DNA of 48,708 bases from Lachnospiraceae bacterium UBA3633 (GCA_002374095.1 DFKY01000021.1:67775-116482); one strand, 5' to 3'. Numbered from the stretch's first letter, positions 25,014 through 34,806 are shown. The notes: generated by a model not told the origin, from the letters alone. A program made the numbers and translations.

Positions 25014-26054
25014 ATGATAAAGCTTGGTATCCTTGGTGCTACAGGAGCAGTTGGACTTCAGATGATAAAATGTATAGAAGAGAGAAAGATAGAATGTGAC
25101 CTTAAACTTTTTGCATCTAAAAAATCTGCAGGAAAAGTTGTAAAGGTAAATATTTGTGGAAAAGAAAAAGAAATCATTATAGAAGAAGCAAAAGATACTT
25201 CATTTGCAGGTCTTGATTTTGTACTTGGCGCAGTAGAAGCAGAGTATGCAAGAGTTTTTGCAAAACCAATAGTTGATGCAGGAGCTATATTTATAGACAA
25301 CTCCAATGCCTTTAGGATGGATAAAGAAGTCCCCCTTGTCGTGCCAGAGATTAATGGTGAAGATGTGAAGCTCAATAAGGGTATAATCAGTAACCCCAAT
25401 TGCTCTACTATAATTACTGACATGGCTATCTATGGTATCAATAAAGTATCAAAGATAAAAAAGATGATAACATCTACATATCAAGCTGTAAGTGGAGCGG
25501 GTGTGTATGGTATGCTTGCACTTGATGAGCAGGTTGCATACCTATCAAAAAATAAAGATATACCTAACCACAAGATAAAAGATATAAATACACCTGATTT
25601 TGAATCAAGGGCATTTAAAAATCAGATAGCTTATAATTTGATACCTTGTATAGGGTCATTCACGGACAACGACTTTACTACTGAAGAGATGAAGATGCAA
25701 AATGAGACAAGAAAAATCATGCATCTTCCTGATTTAAAAGTCACATGTACTTGTGTGCGCGTGCCTGTCATGAGGTCACATAGTATAAGCGTGACTATGG
25801 AACTTGAAAAGAAACTTGATGTGTCTTCCGTAAAAGAAATCTTGAAAAATACAAAGGGCGTAAAGCTTGTAGATGATAAAGAAAAGTTTTTATATCCTAT
25901 GCCACTTAGTACTACAGATAAAGACATAGTTGAAGTAGGTAGGATAAGAGAAGACCTTGTATTTGAAAACGGTATAACACTTTTTTGCACAGGAGATCAG
26001 ATAAGAAAAGGCGCAGCAACGAATGCTGTCGAAATTCTTGAATTATTTATATAG
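25014..26054 (+). CDS. asd: Aspartate-semialdehyde dehydrogenase
   Basis: Makes aspartate semialdehyde from aspartyl phosphate with NADPH. The dinucleotide loop LGATGAVG is at 7-14, the catalytic cysteine lies in SNPNCSTI (near residue 130), and RVPVMRSHSISVTMELEK holds substrate-binding residues. The length of 346 is typical. AAAGGAGG precedes the ATG. Together with hom and lysC it gives a compact pathway to homoserine and, through dihydrodipicolinate, to cell-wall precursors. Confidence 0.95.
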   Translation: MIKLGILGATGAVGLQMIKCIEERKIECDLKLFASKKSAGKVVKVNICGKEKEIIIEEAKDTSFAGLDFVLGAVEAEYARVFAKPIVDAGAIFIDNSNAFRMDKEVPLVVPEINGEDVKLNKGIISNPNCSTIITDMAIYGINKVSKIKKMITSTYQAVSGAGVYGMLALDEQVAYLSKNKDIPNHKIKDINTPDFESRAFKNQIAYNLIPCIGSFTDNDFTTEEMKMQNETRKIMHLPDLKVTCTCVRVPVMRSHSISVTMELEKKLDVSSVKEILKNTKGVKLVDDKEKFLYPMPLSTTDKDIVEVGRIREDLVFENGITLFCTGDQIRKGAATNAVEILELFI

Positions 26055-28685
26055 ATGGATTATATAATTAAAAAATCAAAAAGTAGAAGTATAAAAGCTA
26101 TACCACTTCCTAAAAGAGAGTTTAAAGGTCGTGATGTAGAAGAAAAAAAGCAAGGCAAGAAGAGAAGAAAGAAAAAGAAACTTCATATCTTGAGAAAGAT
26201 TCTTGTTGCAATTTTTGGTATGGGATTACTTTCTTGCTTTTTAGGACTTGGTATGGTAAAAGGAATCCTTGATAGTACCCCACCTCTCACAAGTTTTCAC
26301 TTTGGGCCGACAGCATTTGCTACCAAGATAGTAGATAAAAATGGCAATACTATAGATACTCTTGTCCAAGAAGGATCCAATCGAGAGGCAGTAAAGTTTA
26401 GCGATATACCAGAGATTCTCGTCAATGCATTTGTAGCGATAGAAGATGAAAGGTTTTGGGAACATTCAGGGGTTGATTTTAGATCTATAGCAAGAGCGAT
26501 TTATGGTGTCGTAAAATCTGATTCAAGTCGTGGTGGTGGTTCTACTATAACACAGCAACTTATAAAGAACTCTGTATTTAATAGTGGACAAAACGAAAAA
26601 GGCTTTGAGAAGTATGTAAGAAAATTGCAGGAGCAATACATTGCTCTTCAATATGAGTCTCAAGATGCCATGTCTAAAAAAGAAATTAAAGAGCAGATTA
26701 TGGCTGACTACTTAAATACAATCTATCTTGGATCCAATACTTTGGGAGTAAAAGTAGCGGCAAAAAAATATTTTGATAAAGAATTAAAAGATCTTACTAT
26801 AAGTGAAGCTGCAGTAATTGCAAGTATTACTAAAAATCCATCAAAAAATAATCCGATAACGCATCCAGAGAATAATAAGATAAGACAGCGCCAAACTCTT
26901 AAAAATATGCGTGATCAAAATCTTATAACAGTAGAAGAGTATGAAGAAGCGATCAATGATGATGTGTATAGTCGCATACAAAATGTTGAGATAAAAAATG
27001 AAAGCACATTGTCAGTTTATACATATTTTACTGAAGCGGTAATCGATCAGCTTCAAGATGATCTAGTGAAAAGGCTTGGATATACACAGAGCCTTGCGAG
27101 CAATCTCATGTATAGTGGAGGACTTAGGGTTGAGACTACAATGGATCCAGAGATACAAAGAATTGTGGATGCCGAGATAAATAGTGAGTCAAACTATACT
27201 GTGAAAAAGTATTCTATAGACTATAGACTATCTATACACCATAGTGATGACACAGAGACGCACTATTCGCAGATTGATGTAGAAAATTATCATGTCAATA
27301 CTTTAAAAAATAAAAAGTATGATGGCCTTTTTGCTACAAAAGATCTTGCCAATCAATATATCAATAGTTTTAAAGACTCTGTCATAAAGGATGGAGATAC
27401 TATTATAGGAGAGACTCTTAACTATATACTTGAGCCACAAGCTTCATTTGTATTGATCAATCATAATACTGGTGAAGTGCTTGCACTTTCAGGTGGTAGG
27501 GGAGAAAAAAATGTATCAAGGTCACTAAATCGTGCTACAAAAAGTAAAAGGCAACCTGGAAGTACTTTCAAAGTTCTTTCATCCTTTGCTCCAGCACTTG
27601 AACTATATAATAAAACTCTTGCTACTACTTATTATGATAGTGAGTATTCATATAAGATAGGCGGCTCGACAAAGACATTTAAAAACTGGTATTCAACTGG
27701 ATATCTTGGATTTCAAAATATTCGTGCTGGCATAATTTACTCTTTAAATATTATCGCAGTAAGATGCCTTATGGAAACTGTAACTCCTGAAGTTGGAGTT
27801 AAATTTGCAAAAAAACTTGGTATATCTTCGCTTGATGAGATAAAAGATGCAAATCCAGCTACTGCACTTGGTGGACTTACATATGGTGTAAGTAACCTTG
27901 AATTGACCAATGCATTTGCAGCAATTGCAAATGGCGGTAATTATCAGACGCCGATACTTTATACAAGAGTGTATGATCACTATGGCAATGTGATACTTGA
28001 CAATACAAAGAATAAACCAGTAAGAGTTATGTCAAAAGAAAATGCCTACTTACTTACATCTGCTATGGCAGGCTCAATGGTTGGCGGTAAAGCATTTAGC
28101 AGTAGCAATATGAATGTCACACCTACATCAACCCGTGCACATTTTGATGGTATGGCAGTTGCTGGAAAATCTGGAACTACAACCAATAATAATGATATAT
28201 GGTTTATAGGTTTTACGCCATTTTATACTGCGGGTATCTGGGGAGGGTGCGACGAAAATCAATCACTTCAAGATACAAGAAAGGGAATTAATAATGGTGG
28301 TACGGCATTTCATAAAAATATCTGGAGACGAATAATGTCGACTATCCATACATCACTTCCAAAGACTGATTTTACAAGACCGCCTGCTATAATAGAAAAG
28401 AAAGTGTGTAGGAAATCAGGGCTACTTGCGGGTGTAGGGTGCGAGCATGATTTAAGAGGTGATGCTACATATACAGAGCTTTTTGTAGATGGAACTCAAC
28501 CAAGAAGAAAATGTGACATTCATGCGGATAATGGTCTCATACTAATGCCAAATAGATATATGGATTTAGTTACTGATGATACACAATTTGTCATGCCAAA
28601 TGCAGAAGTTATACCAATAGTTCCAGATTCTATAGGCGGAAATACAGGCGAAACGAGTAATGTTATAAGACAGTATCTTGACTAG
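26055..28685 (+). CDS. ponA: Class A penicillin-binding protein (transglycosylase/transpeptidase)
   Basis: A bifunctional peptidoglycan synthase of 876 residues. A basic cytosolic tail (1-48) precedes one transmembrane helix at about 50-72. The GT51 glycosyltransferase domain has AIEDERFWEHSGVD near 128-141 and GGGSTITQQL near 158-167. The transpeptidase domain has the SxxK motif in GSTFK near 503, a SLN motif and KSGTTTN near 705. A C-terminal extension includes two cysteine-containing segments. Its ATG directly abuts the asd stop codon and there is no clear ribosome site, so translation probably depends on asd. Confidence 0.92.
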   Translation: MDYIIKKSKSRSIKAIPLPKREFKGRDVEEKKQGKKRRKKKKLHILRKILVAIFGMGLLSCFLGLGMVKGILDSTPPLTSFHFGPTAFATKIVDKNGNTIDTLVQEGSNREAVKFSDIPEILVNAFVAIEDERFWEHSGVDFRSIARAIYGVVKSDSSRGGGSTITQQLIKNSVFNSGQNEKGFEKYVRKLQEQYIALQYESQDAMSKKEIKEQIMADYLNTIYLGSNTLGVKVAAKKYFDKELKDLTISEAAVIASITKNPSKNNPITHPENNKIRQRQTLKNMRDQNLITVEEYEEAINDDVYSRIQNVEIKNESTLSVYTYFTEAVIDQLQDDLVKRLGYTQSLASNLMYSGGLRVETTMDPEIQRIVDAEINSESNYTVKKYSIDYRLSIHHSDDTETHYSQIDVENYHVNTLKNKKYDGLFATKDLANQYINSFKDSVIKDGDTIIGETLNYILEPQASFVLINHNTGEVLALSGGRGEKNVSRSLNRATKSKRQPGSTFKVLSSFAPALELYNKTLATTYYDSEYSYKIGGSTKTFKNWYSTGYLGFQNIRAGIIYSLNIIAVRCLMETVTPEVGVKFAKKLGISSLDEIKDANPATALGGLTYGVSNLELTNAFAAIANGGNYQTPILYTRVYDHYGNVILDNTKNKPVRVMSKENAYLLTSAMAGSMVGGKAFSSSNMNVTPTSTRAHFDGMAVAGKSGTTTNNNDIWFIGFTPFYTAGIWGGCDENQSLQDTRKGINNGGTAFHKNIWRRIMSTIHTSLPKTDFTRPPAIIEKKVCRKSGLLAGVGCEHDLRGDATYTELFVDGTQPRRKCDIHADNGLILMPNRYMDLVTDDTQFVMPNAEVIPIVPDSIGGNTGETSNVIRQYLD

Positions 28686-28711
28686 ATTATATTTTTATAG
28701 ATGAGGTGAGT

Positions 28712-31700
28712 GTGAATAAAAGAAAGAATATAATATTAGTAGTATTTTTAATTGTATTCTCTTGTGTATTTTTATCTTCATGCGTACGGTTTAGCATGAA
28801 AATAAATGGAGTAGATATCTTTGATCGCTTTGTAGCTATTGTATCAGATGTGATAAATAAGAAAGTAAAAGAGACGGTCACTGAAGCTACAAGCTCTGTA
28901 GTGGTTGAAGAAGAAGATATATGGGATGAGATACCTGACCTTTATGGTGATGTGAAGACACTATCAAGATACCCGCTTCCAAAATACGGAGATGTGATTG
29001 GTGGATTTAAAGTAAGTAAAGTGTTTGACTATAATGAAAGAAATGCGAAAGTTGTAGTTATGGAGCATCTTGATACAGGGGCAACTTGCTTTCTCATATC
29101 AAATGATGATATGGATAAGTCTGTAAGTCTTGGATTTAATACTCTCGCATATGATGATAAGGGTATCCCTCATGTCTTTGAACATTCAACACTCGCTGGC
29201 TCCAAAAACTACAATAATGGAAACTTATTTTTTGAAATGATCAGTAAAACTTATAGTACATATCTTAATGCATTTACAGCACAGCAATCTACTGTCTATC
29301 CGATGGGATCATTGTCTGATGAACAGCTTTTCTTGAATTATAAATTTTATATAGATGGTATATTTTACCCAAATGTCTTAAATGATCAAATGATACTTGA
29401 TAGAGAAGCATATCGCTACACTTTATCTGATGATAATTCTGATATTGATATGTCGGGTGTTGTGTATAGCGAAATGGCTGCCGTTGAATCTGACATCTAT
29501 GAGACTTCACATAATAATACAGTAAAAACTCTTTTTCCAGATAGTTTTGTAAGTTTTAATGTGGGCGGAGATACAAGGTATATACCAGAGATTACACTTA
29601 CTGATATAAATGAATTTCATGATATGTATTATCATCCAAGCAACATGATTATGACACTTTATGGAGATATAGATTATGAAAAATATCTAGTATATGCAGA
29701 TGAAAACTATCTATCAGATTTTGACAAGAAGACTATAGATAAGGAAGACAAATTATATAAAGAAATTGATGGCTTTGTAGAAAAAACTTTTGATTTTCCT
29801 GTATCAAGTGCATCAGAGATTGATGGCAAGAGTGTCATAACTTATGCTGTGTCATTTGAAGGGATGACACCTTATGAGGCTGGTATATTTTCACTTATCT
29901 TAGACGATTTATCAAGTGATGCAGGGTATATAAGAAGTCTAATGAATGAAAAACTACCAGAAACAGAGTTTGCTATAAGTAATTTTCTGCCCCAGTCGAA
30001 GCCATACATCGAGATCGTTTTTACAAACGTCGATGAAAGCGATAAAGATACTGTAAAGGAAATAGTTGAAGAAGCTTTTGAAAAAGAAGTAAATGAAGGC
30101 TTTGGAGAGCTGACGCTTATGTCGTTTGTGGATGCGACTACTATGGACACAGAGTTTGAAAGAGATTCGCATGGATTTACCGACAATCTACCTTACTTTT
30201 ATGATATGGCATTTGCAGATAATGGAAAAGACCTTATGGGATATTTTAAATATCTTAAAGGTGTAGCTGATGTAGAAAAGAGATATTATGATGGCACAGT
30301 TTTTGACCTTGCGGAAAAGTATTTAGGTGGTAGCGCTGATAGAGTTCTTGTAGTCACAAAACCGAAGAAAGGTCTTCTTGAAGATAAAAATAAGCAAAAA
30401 CTTGAAGCTTTAAAAAAGATGAAAGAAGAGATGAGTGATAGAGAACTTAAATTACTTGTAAATGAAACTAAAGAGTATGATAAGTGGGTAGAAGAGAACA
30501 ATAAAGTTTCTCTTATAGATAAGGTACGAATAGCAACACTCAGTACAGCTTCTGAATATAATCAAAACTTTTATGCTTATGAAGAAAATATAGAGGGAAT
30601 TAAATTTGTAAGAAGTGATATTGAGGACATAAAGTATAATTATGTAAACATACTTTTAGATACGAGTAAAGTGCCCTATGAAGACATTTTGAAACTTAAA
30701 TTATTGTCAGAGTTACTTTTATATTTACCAACAACAAATTATGAAGATTTTACACTTAGTAATGAGTTTTCATTATATGCATATAACTATGATGTAAGTC
30801 TTTACAATAATGTGTATAGAAGTGGTGGGTATAATCCATATCTCTCATTCTCTATGATGTCACTTGATAAAAATCTTGATAATGTTTTTGATTTGGTTAA
30901 AGAACTATTTTACGAAACTAAATTTGATGATGTAAAAAAACTTAGAGATTGTGTATCAAAATCATATAACAATATGATTTCAGGTATTAACTCTAACCCT
31001 TCAAGCTATGCCAATCTTTTAATTAGGGCTTTTATAAATCATGACTATGAGTATGATGTCCATGTCGACGGAATTGATTACATAAAGTTTTTGCGAGATG
31101 TGATGAAATATAGTGATGAAGAGCTTTTTGAACTACTGAAAGATTGTGAGACACTATATAAGGATATAAAAAATAAAGATGGTATGGTATGCATGATTGT
31201 GTCAGATTTTGACGCAGTAAGAAGCATAAAAAAGAAAGTTGTTGATTTGACATCGGGATTTGATTACAGTAAAAGAGATAAAGCAGAATATAATACACTC
31301 GAGAGGATGGATAAAAATATTGCAGTGGCATGTGATACAAATGTTCAGTATAATTATATTGCATTACCTTTAAAAAATAATAATATTGTTTTTAATGGAA
31401 AGTATTATGTATTTAATAATATTCTTGACAGCGATATACTTTATCAAGAATTTAGAGTGAAGAGAAGTTCGTATGGGGCATCTGCAAGCGCAGGAATAGA
31501 TGGATTGTATATTCAGACCTATAGAGATCCATACTTAAAAGAGACTTATGAAGTATATGATAAGCTTATTGATATTATAGCTGATATGAAAGTGGATGAA
31601 GAGTCGCTTATTGATTATAAAATAAGTGCATATTCATATTTCTCATACCCGCTTACAAAGTTTGATTCTGCAACTATTGCTATAAGTGAAATGCTTTCAA

Positions 31701-31903
31701 AATGGGATGAGAAAAGACCAGAGAGATATAGTAGATATATGAGAGAAATACTATCTACTACATCAAGTGATATAGAGAGCTTGAAAAGTATCTATATTAA
31801 AGCACTGGAAGAAGGAAAGAAAATATCCATTGGTAATATTTCTAAAATAGAAGAAGGATTAGAACTTTTTGATGAGATAAAGCGGGGACTCATTTCCGAT
31901 TAG
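28712..31903 (+). CDS. M16C (presequence-protease-type) metallopeptidase as a lipoprotein
   Basis: A zinc peptidase of about 1063 residues. The inverted zinc motif HVFEH is near residues 154-158 in GIPHVFEHSTLAGSKNYNNGN, with NAFTAQQSTVYPM and the downstream glutamates of GVVYSEMAAVESD, as in the PreP/M16C group that degrades peptides in a clam-shell chamber. Unusually, the N-terminus has a hydrophobic signal segment ending in lipobox LSSC, so the enzyme is probably anchored outside the membrane. I prefer GTG 28712, spaced 5 nt from GAGG, over GTG 28706. It lies 26 bp after the PBP gene. Confidence 0.85.
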   Translation: MNKRKNIILVVFLIVFSCVFLSSCVRFSMKINGVDIFDRFVAIVSDVINKKVKETVTEATSSVVVEEEDIWDEIPDLYGDVKTLSRYPLPKYGDVIGGFKVSKVFDYNERNAKVVVMEHLDTGATCFLISNDDMDKSVSLGFNTLAYDDKGIPHVFEHSTLAGSKNYNNGNLFFEMISKTYSTYLNAFTAQQSTVYPMGSLSDEQLFLNYKFYIDGIFYPNVLNDQMILDREAYRYTLSDDNSDIDMSGVVYSEMAAVESDIYETSHNNTVKTLFPDSFVSFNVGGDTRYIPEITLTDINEFHDMYYHPSNMIMTLYGDIDYEKYLVYADENYLSDFDKKTIDKEDKLYKEIDGFVEKTFDFPVSSASEIDGKSVITYAVSFEGMTPYEAGIFSLILDDLSSDAGYIRSLMNEKLPETEFAISNFLPQSKPYIEIVFTNVDESDKDTVKEIVEEAFEKEVNEGFGELTLMSFVDATTMDTEFERDSHGFTDNLPYFYDMAFADNGKDLMGYFKYLKGVADVEKRYYDGTVFDLAEKYLGGSADRVLVVTKPKKGLLEDKNKQKLEALKKMKEEMSDRELKLLVNETKEYDKWVEENNKVSLIDKVRIATLSTASEYNQNFYAYEENIEGIKFVRSDIEDIKYNYVNILLDTSKVPYEDILKLKLLSELLLYLPTTNYEDFTLSNEFSLYAYNYDVSLYNNVYRSGGYNPYLSFSMMSLDKNLDNVFDLVKELFYETKFDDVKKLRDCVSKSYNNMISGINSNPSSYANLLIRAFINHDYEYDVHVDGIDYIKFLRDVMKYSDEELFELLKDCETLYKDIKNKDGMVCMIVSDFDAVRSIKKKVVDLTSGFDYSKRDKAEYNTLERMDKNIAVACDTNVQYNYIALPLKNNNIVFNGKYYVFNNILDSDILYQEFRVKRSSYGASASAGIDGLYIQTYRDPYLKETYEVYDKLIDIIADMKVDEESLIDYKISAYSYFSYPLTKFDSATIAISEMLSKWDEKRPERYSRYMREILSTTSSDIESLKSIYIKALEEGKKISIGNISKIEEGLELFDEIKRGLISD

Positions 31904-31914
31904 CTATAATTATG

Positions 31915-31943
31915 TAGACATTTTGTATAATGTCTGCTATAAT
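31915..31943 (+). promoter_or_regulatory. Promoter of the anti-sigma/STAS pair
   Basis: TAGACA at 31915-31920 and TATAAT at 31938-31943, 17 nt apart. A hairpin AGACATT / AATGTCT overlaps the spacer. Confidence 0.6.
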
Positions 31944-31999
31944 TAAAGGATTAAAATACATAAGCACAGTACACATTTTCAATGATATGGAGAGCTGTT

Positions 32000-32410
32000 A
32001 TGGTAAAAGAGATAACACTTGATGCAACAATTGAAAATATTGATAAAGTCGTAGAATTTTTGAATGCAGAACTTATACGATTAAATTGTGATGAAAATGT
32101 AAAAAAGAAGATAGACATTGCCGTTGATGAAGTTTTTTCAAATATTGCAAATTATGCATATAAGCCTGTTGATGGAAAAGTGACAGTTAAGTTTGATGAG
32201 AAAGGTAAAGACAATCAAGTTGAGATAATATTTATTGATGGCGGGAAACCTTACAATCCACTTGAGAGAGAAGACCCTAATACCAATCTTCCTGTGGAAG
32301 AAAGAGAAGTTGGTGGACTTGGTATATATATTGTGAAAAAGAGTATGGATCAAGTGCTATATGAGTATAAAGACAAGAAAAACATACTTACACTTATAAA
32401 GAAAATATAG
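32000..32410 (+). CDS. Anti-sigma regulatory factor kinase (RsbW/SpoIIAB-like ATPase)
   Basis: A GHKL-type serine kinase of 136 residues. The N-box DIAVDEVFSNIANYAY, the G1 motif FIDGGKPYNP and the G2-like GGLGIYIVKKSMD are visible. Such proteins bind a sigma factor or another target and phosphorylate a STAS-domain antagonist. I chose ATG 32000 (GGAGAG 5 nt upstream) over ATG 31982. The STAS partner follows by 12 bp. No sigma factor gene is adjacent. Confidence 0.85.
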   Translation: MVKEITLDATIENIDKVVEFLNAELIRLNCDENVKKKIDIAVDEVFSNIANYAYKPVDGKVTVKFDEKGKDNQVEIIFIDGGKPYNPLEREDPNTNLPVEEREVGGLGIYIVKKSMDQVLYEYKDKKNILTLIKKI

Positions 32411-32422
32411 GAGGAGTTCTAC

Positions 32423-32719
32423 ATGGTAGTAAATGTAAAAAAAGAAGGTGAGAATCTTTTGGTTATTCCTGAGGGTAGAATAGATGCTGCTACTGCAGGT
32501 GATTTTTCAAAAGCGATTGAAGATAATATAGATGGGGTAAAAAATCTTACTTTTGATTTTGAAAAACTTGAGTATATATCATCAGCTGGGCTTAGAGCAC
32601 TTCTTACAGCACAAAAAACTATGGCAAAGGTAGGTAGTATGAAGGTTATCCATGTGGCAGATGTAATCATGGATGTATTTAATATTACTGGTTTTGCTGA
32701 TATACTTACTATAGAATAG
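32423..32719 (+). CDS. STAS-domain anti-sigma factor antagonist
   Basis: A 98-residue STAS protein similar to RsbV/SpoIIAA. It has EGRIDAATAGDFSKAI, the phosphorylatable serine region LEYISSAGLRALLTAQK and a VFNITGFADILTIE end. With the kinase upstream it forms a partner-switching pair: unphosphorylated STAS protein would sequester the kinase. The phosphatase that would reset it is not here, and the output is unknown. Confidence 0.88.
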   Translation: MVVNVKKEGENLLVIPEGRIDAATAGDFSKAIEDNIDGVKNLTFDFEKLEYISSAGLRALLTAQKTMAKVGSMKVIHVADVIMDVFNITGFADILTIE

Positions 32720-32724
32720 GAATC

Positions 32725-32752
32725 TTGACAAAAAATATATTTATGATAAAAT
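32725..32752 (+). promoter_or_regulatory. tRNA promoter
   Basis: Consensus TTGACA at 32725-32730 and TAAAAT at 32747-32752, 16-nt spacing, ending 17 nt before the first tRNA. Confidence 0.75.
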
Positions 32753-32769
32753 ATATAAGCTACATGATT

Positions 32770-32842
32770 GCTGGTATAGCTCAATCGGTAGAGCAACTGA
32801 TTTGTAATCAGTAGGTTGACGGTTCAAGTCCGCCTACCAGCT
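32770..32842 (+). tRNA. tRNA-Thr (anticodon TGT)
   Basis: Acceptor GCTGGTA / TACCAGC with discriminator T, D-arm with GGTAGAGC, anticodon stem ACTGA / TCAGT enclosing loop TTTGTAA (anticodon TGT), and T-arm with GGTTCAAGTCC. CCA is not encoded. Confidence 0.95.
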
Positions 32843-32845
32843 CTT

Positions 32846-32919
32846 GGAGGCTTAGCTCAGTTGGTTAGAGCAATCGGCTCATAACCGATCGGTCCTGGGT
32901 TCGAGTCCCCGAGCCTCCA
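32846..32919 (+). tRNA. tRNA with CAT anticodon (elongator Met, or Ile2)
   Basis: Acceptor GGAGGCT / AGCCTCC with discriminator A, anticodon stem ATCGG / CCGAT enclosing CTCATAA, T-arm GGGTTCGAGTCCC. The G1-C72 pair excludes initiator tRNA. An elongator Met and a lysidine-modified Ile tRNA share this anticodon and cannot be separated here. CCA is not encoded. Confidence 0.9.
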
Positions 32920-32923
32920 TAAA

Positions 32924-32949
32924 TCCCCAAAAAGTTTGGGGGTTTTTTT
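32924..32949 (+). terminator. Terminator after tRNA pair
   Basis: CCCCAAA / TTTGGGG stem with a 3-nt loop followed by seven T. Confidence 0.9.
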
Positions 32950-33004
32950 ATAAAATAATTTTTAGTAAGTTTTAACTAAAAAAATACTATTGGGTGGGAA
33001 CAGT

Positions 33005-34036
33005 ATGAAAAAGTTGCATAGCATAATTAAAAGAGTATTAGTTTTTGTCTTAGTAGTGGCTTCAGTCTTTACAACTGGAGACTTGACTTTATATGCAAGT
33101 GGGCAAGTTTCGTCATTATTTAAAGATAAGTATATAGGAGATCTTGATTATAAGAATTTACGATTTCTTTCTGATGACTTGTATGATATGCCAGGCATTT
33201 ACGCACCAAGTGTATCAAACGAAGTGATTGTAGGAAAGAATGACTGGATGTATTCTATAAGCCAGGATGAAAAGAAGATACTTTCATGCGAAAGATTTCT
33301 TTCTGATAGCTGGATTCAAAATACAAGTGAGTTGATGATAGAACTTGACAATCTCTGTAAGCAATACGGAAAGAAAGTATACTATATGATGTGTCCTGGA
33401 AAAGAACTTGTGTATCCTGAGTATTTGCCAGATAATTATTATGTGAAAGCAAGTGACATTGATGATATAGAGATATTTTCAGAGTATCTCAAAAATACTC
33501 TAAATATTAATTTTATTTATCCTTTAAATTATCTTAAAAATGCAAAAAACTATGTAAGACTATATTTTAAAAATGATGGTCATTGGAATCAGATTGGTGG
33601 ATATATAGCTACTGAAGAATTGTATGAGAAAATGGGACTTACTCCAAAGCCATTGAGCTTTTGCGATATCATCAAAAATCCCTATGGTTCAGTCAATAAC
33701 TATGATTATAATCTTACATATAAAGGGGATGGAGAGATTATTGAATTCAACACAAATGGCAAGGAGCTTGCCTATGCTGACCTTGTAAATGCAAAGTCTA
33801 CTGCGCCAGATAGTAGGACAGTTACACTTATAGGGAATTCATTTAGATACTTTATATTTGATGTAATCGCTAAGGATTTCAAAGCTTCAAACCTTATACA
33901 TAAAAGTGCACTTAATCTAAAAGTGTCTAAACGAGCTATAAAAAACTCTGATATAATTATATTCCAATTCTTGACATCAGAGTATAAAGAAGTCCCAAGT
34001 ATGATAAAAAGTGTGATAAATACTTTAAAACCGTAG
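33005..34036 (+). CDS. Secreted DHHW/AlgX-like SGNH-fold protein
   Basis: A 343-residue exported protein resembling the SGNH hydrolase-like domain of AlgX/AlgJ and DHHW proteins, which acetylate extracellular polysaccharides or act as esterases. A signal peptide covers about 1-32. Catalytic features are the NDGHWNQIGGYI segment (Asp-His pair) near residue 195 and the LIGNSF segment near 279 that holds the likely nucleophile serine. I chose ATG 33005 over an in-frame TTG at 32990. The usual MBOAT acyltransferase partner is not adjacent, so the role is open. Confidence 0.72.
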   Translation: MKKLHSIIKRVLVFVLVVASVFTTGDLTLYASGQVSSLFKDKYIGDLDYKNLRFLSDDLYDMPGIYAPSVSNEVIVGKNDWMYSISQDEKKILSCERFLSDSWIQNTSELMIELDNLCKQYGKKVYYMMCPGKELVYPEYLPDNYYVKASDIDDIEIFSEYLKNTLNINFIYPLNYLKNAKNYVRLYFKNDGHWNQIGGYIATEELYEKMGLTPKPLSFCDIIKNPYGSVNNYDYNLTYKGDGEIIEFNTNGKELAYADLVNAKSTAPDSRTVTLIGNSFRYFIFDVIAKDFKASNLIHKSALNLKVSKRAIKNSDIIIFQFLTSEYKEVPSMIKSVINTLKP

Positions 34037-34128
34037 TATCGCAGAAGACAAAATTGTGATATAATTAGTAAGGACAATTTTGAGATATAGGAGAGAGATC
34101 TTATCTTAGATCTATAGAGTATGAAGTT

Positions 34129-34806
34129 ATGAATAAGTTTTTTAAAAGAATTTTTGTGGTAATCTGTGCGTTTATATTCCTATCTATTTCATCAGTATTT
34201 GCTACAGATATGAATACTTTACAGAAAGAAGGAAAGATTTTGCTTGTCGGAGACTCATATGCAGGATTTTTTACAAAGCACTATCCAGATGCTTTTGCAT
34301 TTAGAGCTTTTCCCGTAAGTGGGATTGATAAAGTTGATAATGAGTATATATTGTCAGAAGTAGCCGCTGATAATTCTTATGAGTATTACATATTTTCTAC
34401 AGGTGTAAATGATCATTATAGACAGACGGATGTCAATGTCTTCGAGACAATTCTTGAAAATTTTGCAAAGGAAATAGCTCTTAAGAATAAATATTTATTT
34501 GTACATACATATATGAGCTATCCGATTGAAGATGAGTTTAACGGTTTTTACAAAGTGAGTGACTATGACGCCGCAGTAAAACGAGTTGCAGATAAATATC
34601 AAAATGTAGTCTACATAGATATGAATGAATACAATGATAGTAGATACTGTATAAGTGATCAGTTACATTACAATAAAGAGTTTTATGATGCATTGTATGA
34701 AAAAATCAAAAATGGTATAGAATATATCGAATTAGTAAATAGCTTAATAGTTGATAATGGTCCAAAACCTATTCTTATACCAGGTAGCGTAAAAAGCACT
34801 GACTAA
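34129..34806 (+). CDS. Secreted SGNH/GDSL hydrolase-family protein
   Basis: A 225-residue exported protein. The signal peptide (1-25) ends SVFA. SGNH-type blocks are in order: LLVGDSYAGFF (nucleophile Ser), STGVNDHYRQT (Asn block), and ISDQLHYNKEFYD (Asp-His). It could deacylate cell-surface glycans. It follows the other SGNH-like gene by 92 bp, which contain a 9-bp hairpin CAAAATTGT / ACAATTTTG (34049-34082). The ribosome site is weak. Confidence 0.75.
   Translation: MNKFFKRIFVVICAFIFLSISSVFATDMNTLQKEGKILLVGDSYAGFFTKHYPDAFAFRAFPVSGIDKVDNEYILSEVAADNSYEYYIFSTGVNDHYRQTDVNVFETILENFAKEIALKNKYLFVHTYMSYPIEDEFNGFYKVSDYDAAVKRVADKYQNVVYIDMNEYNDSRYCISDQLHYNKEFYDALYEKIKNGIEYIELVNSLIVDNGPKPILIPGSVKSTD

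Noticed and set aside
32846..32919. The CAT-anticodon tRNA as the initiator tRNA.
   Set aside because: It has a paired G1-C72 and lacks the three G-C pairs expected in the anticodon stem of an initiator.
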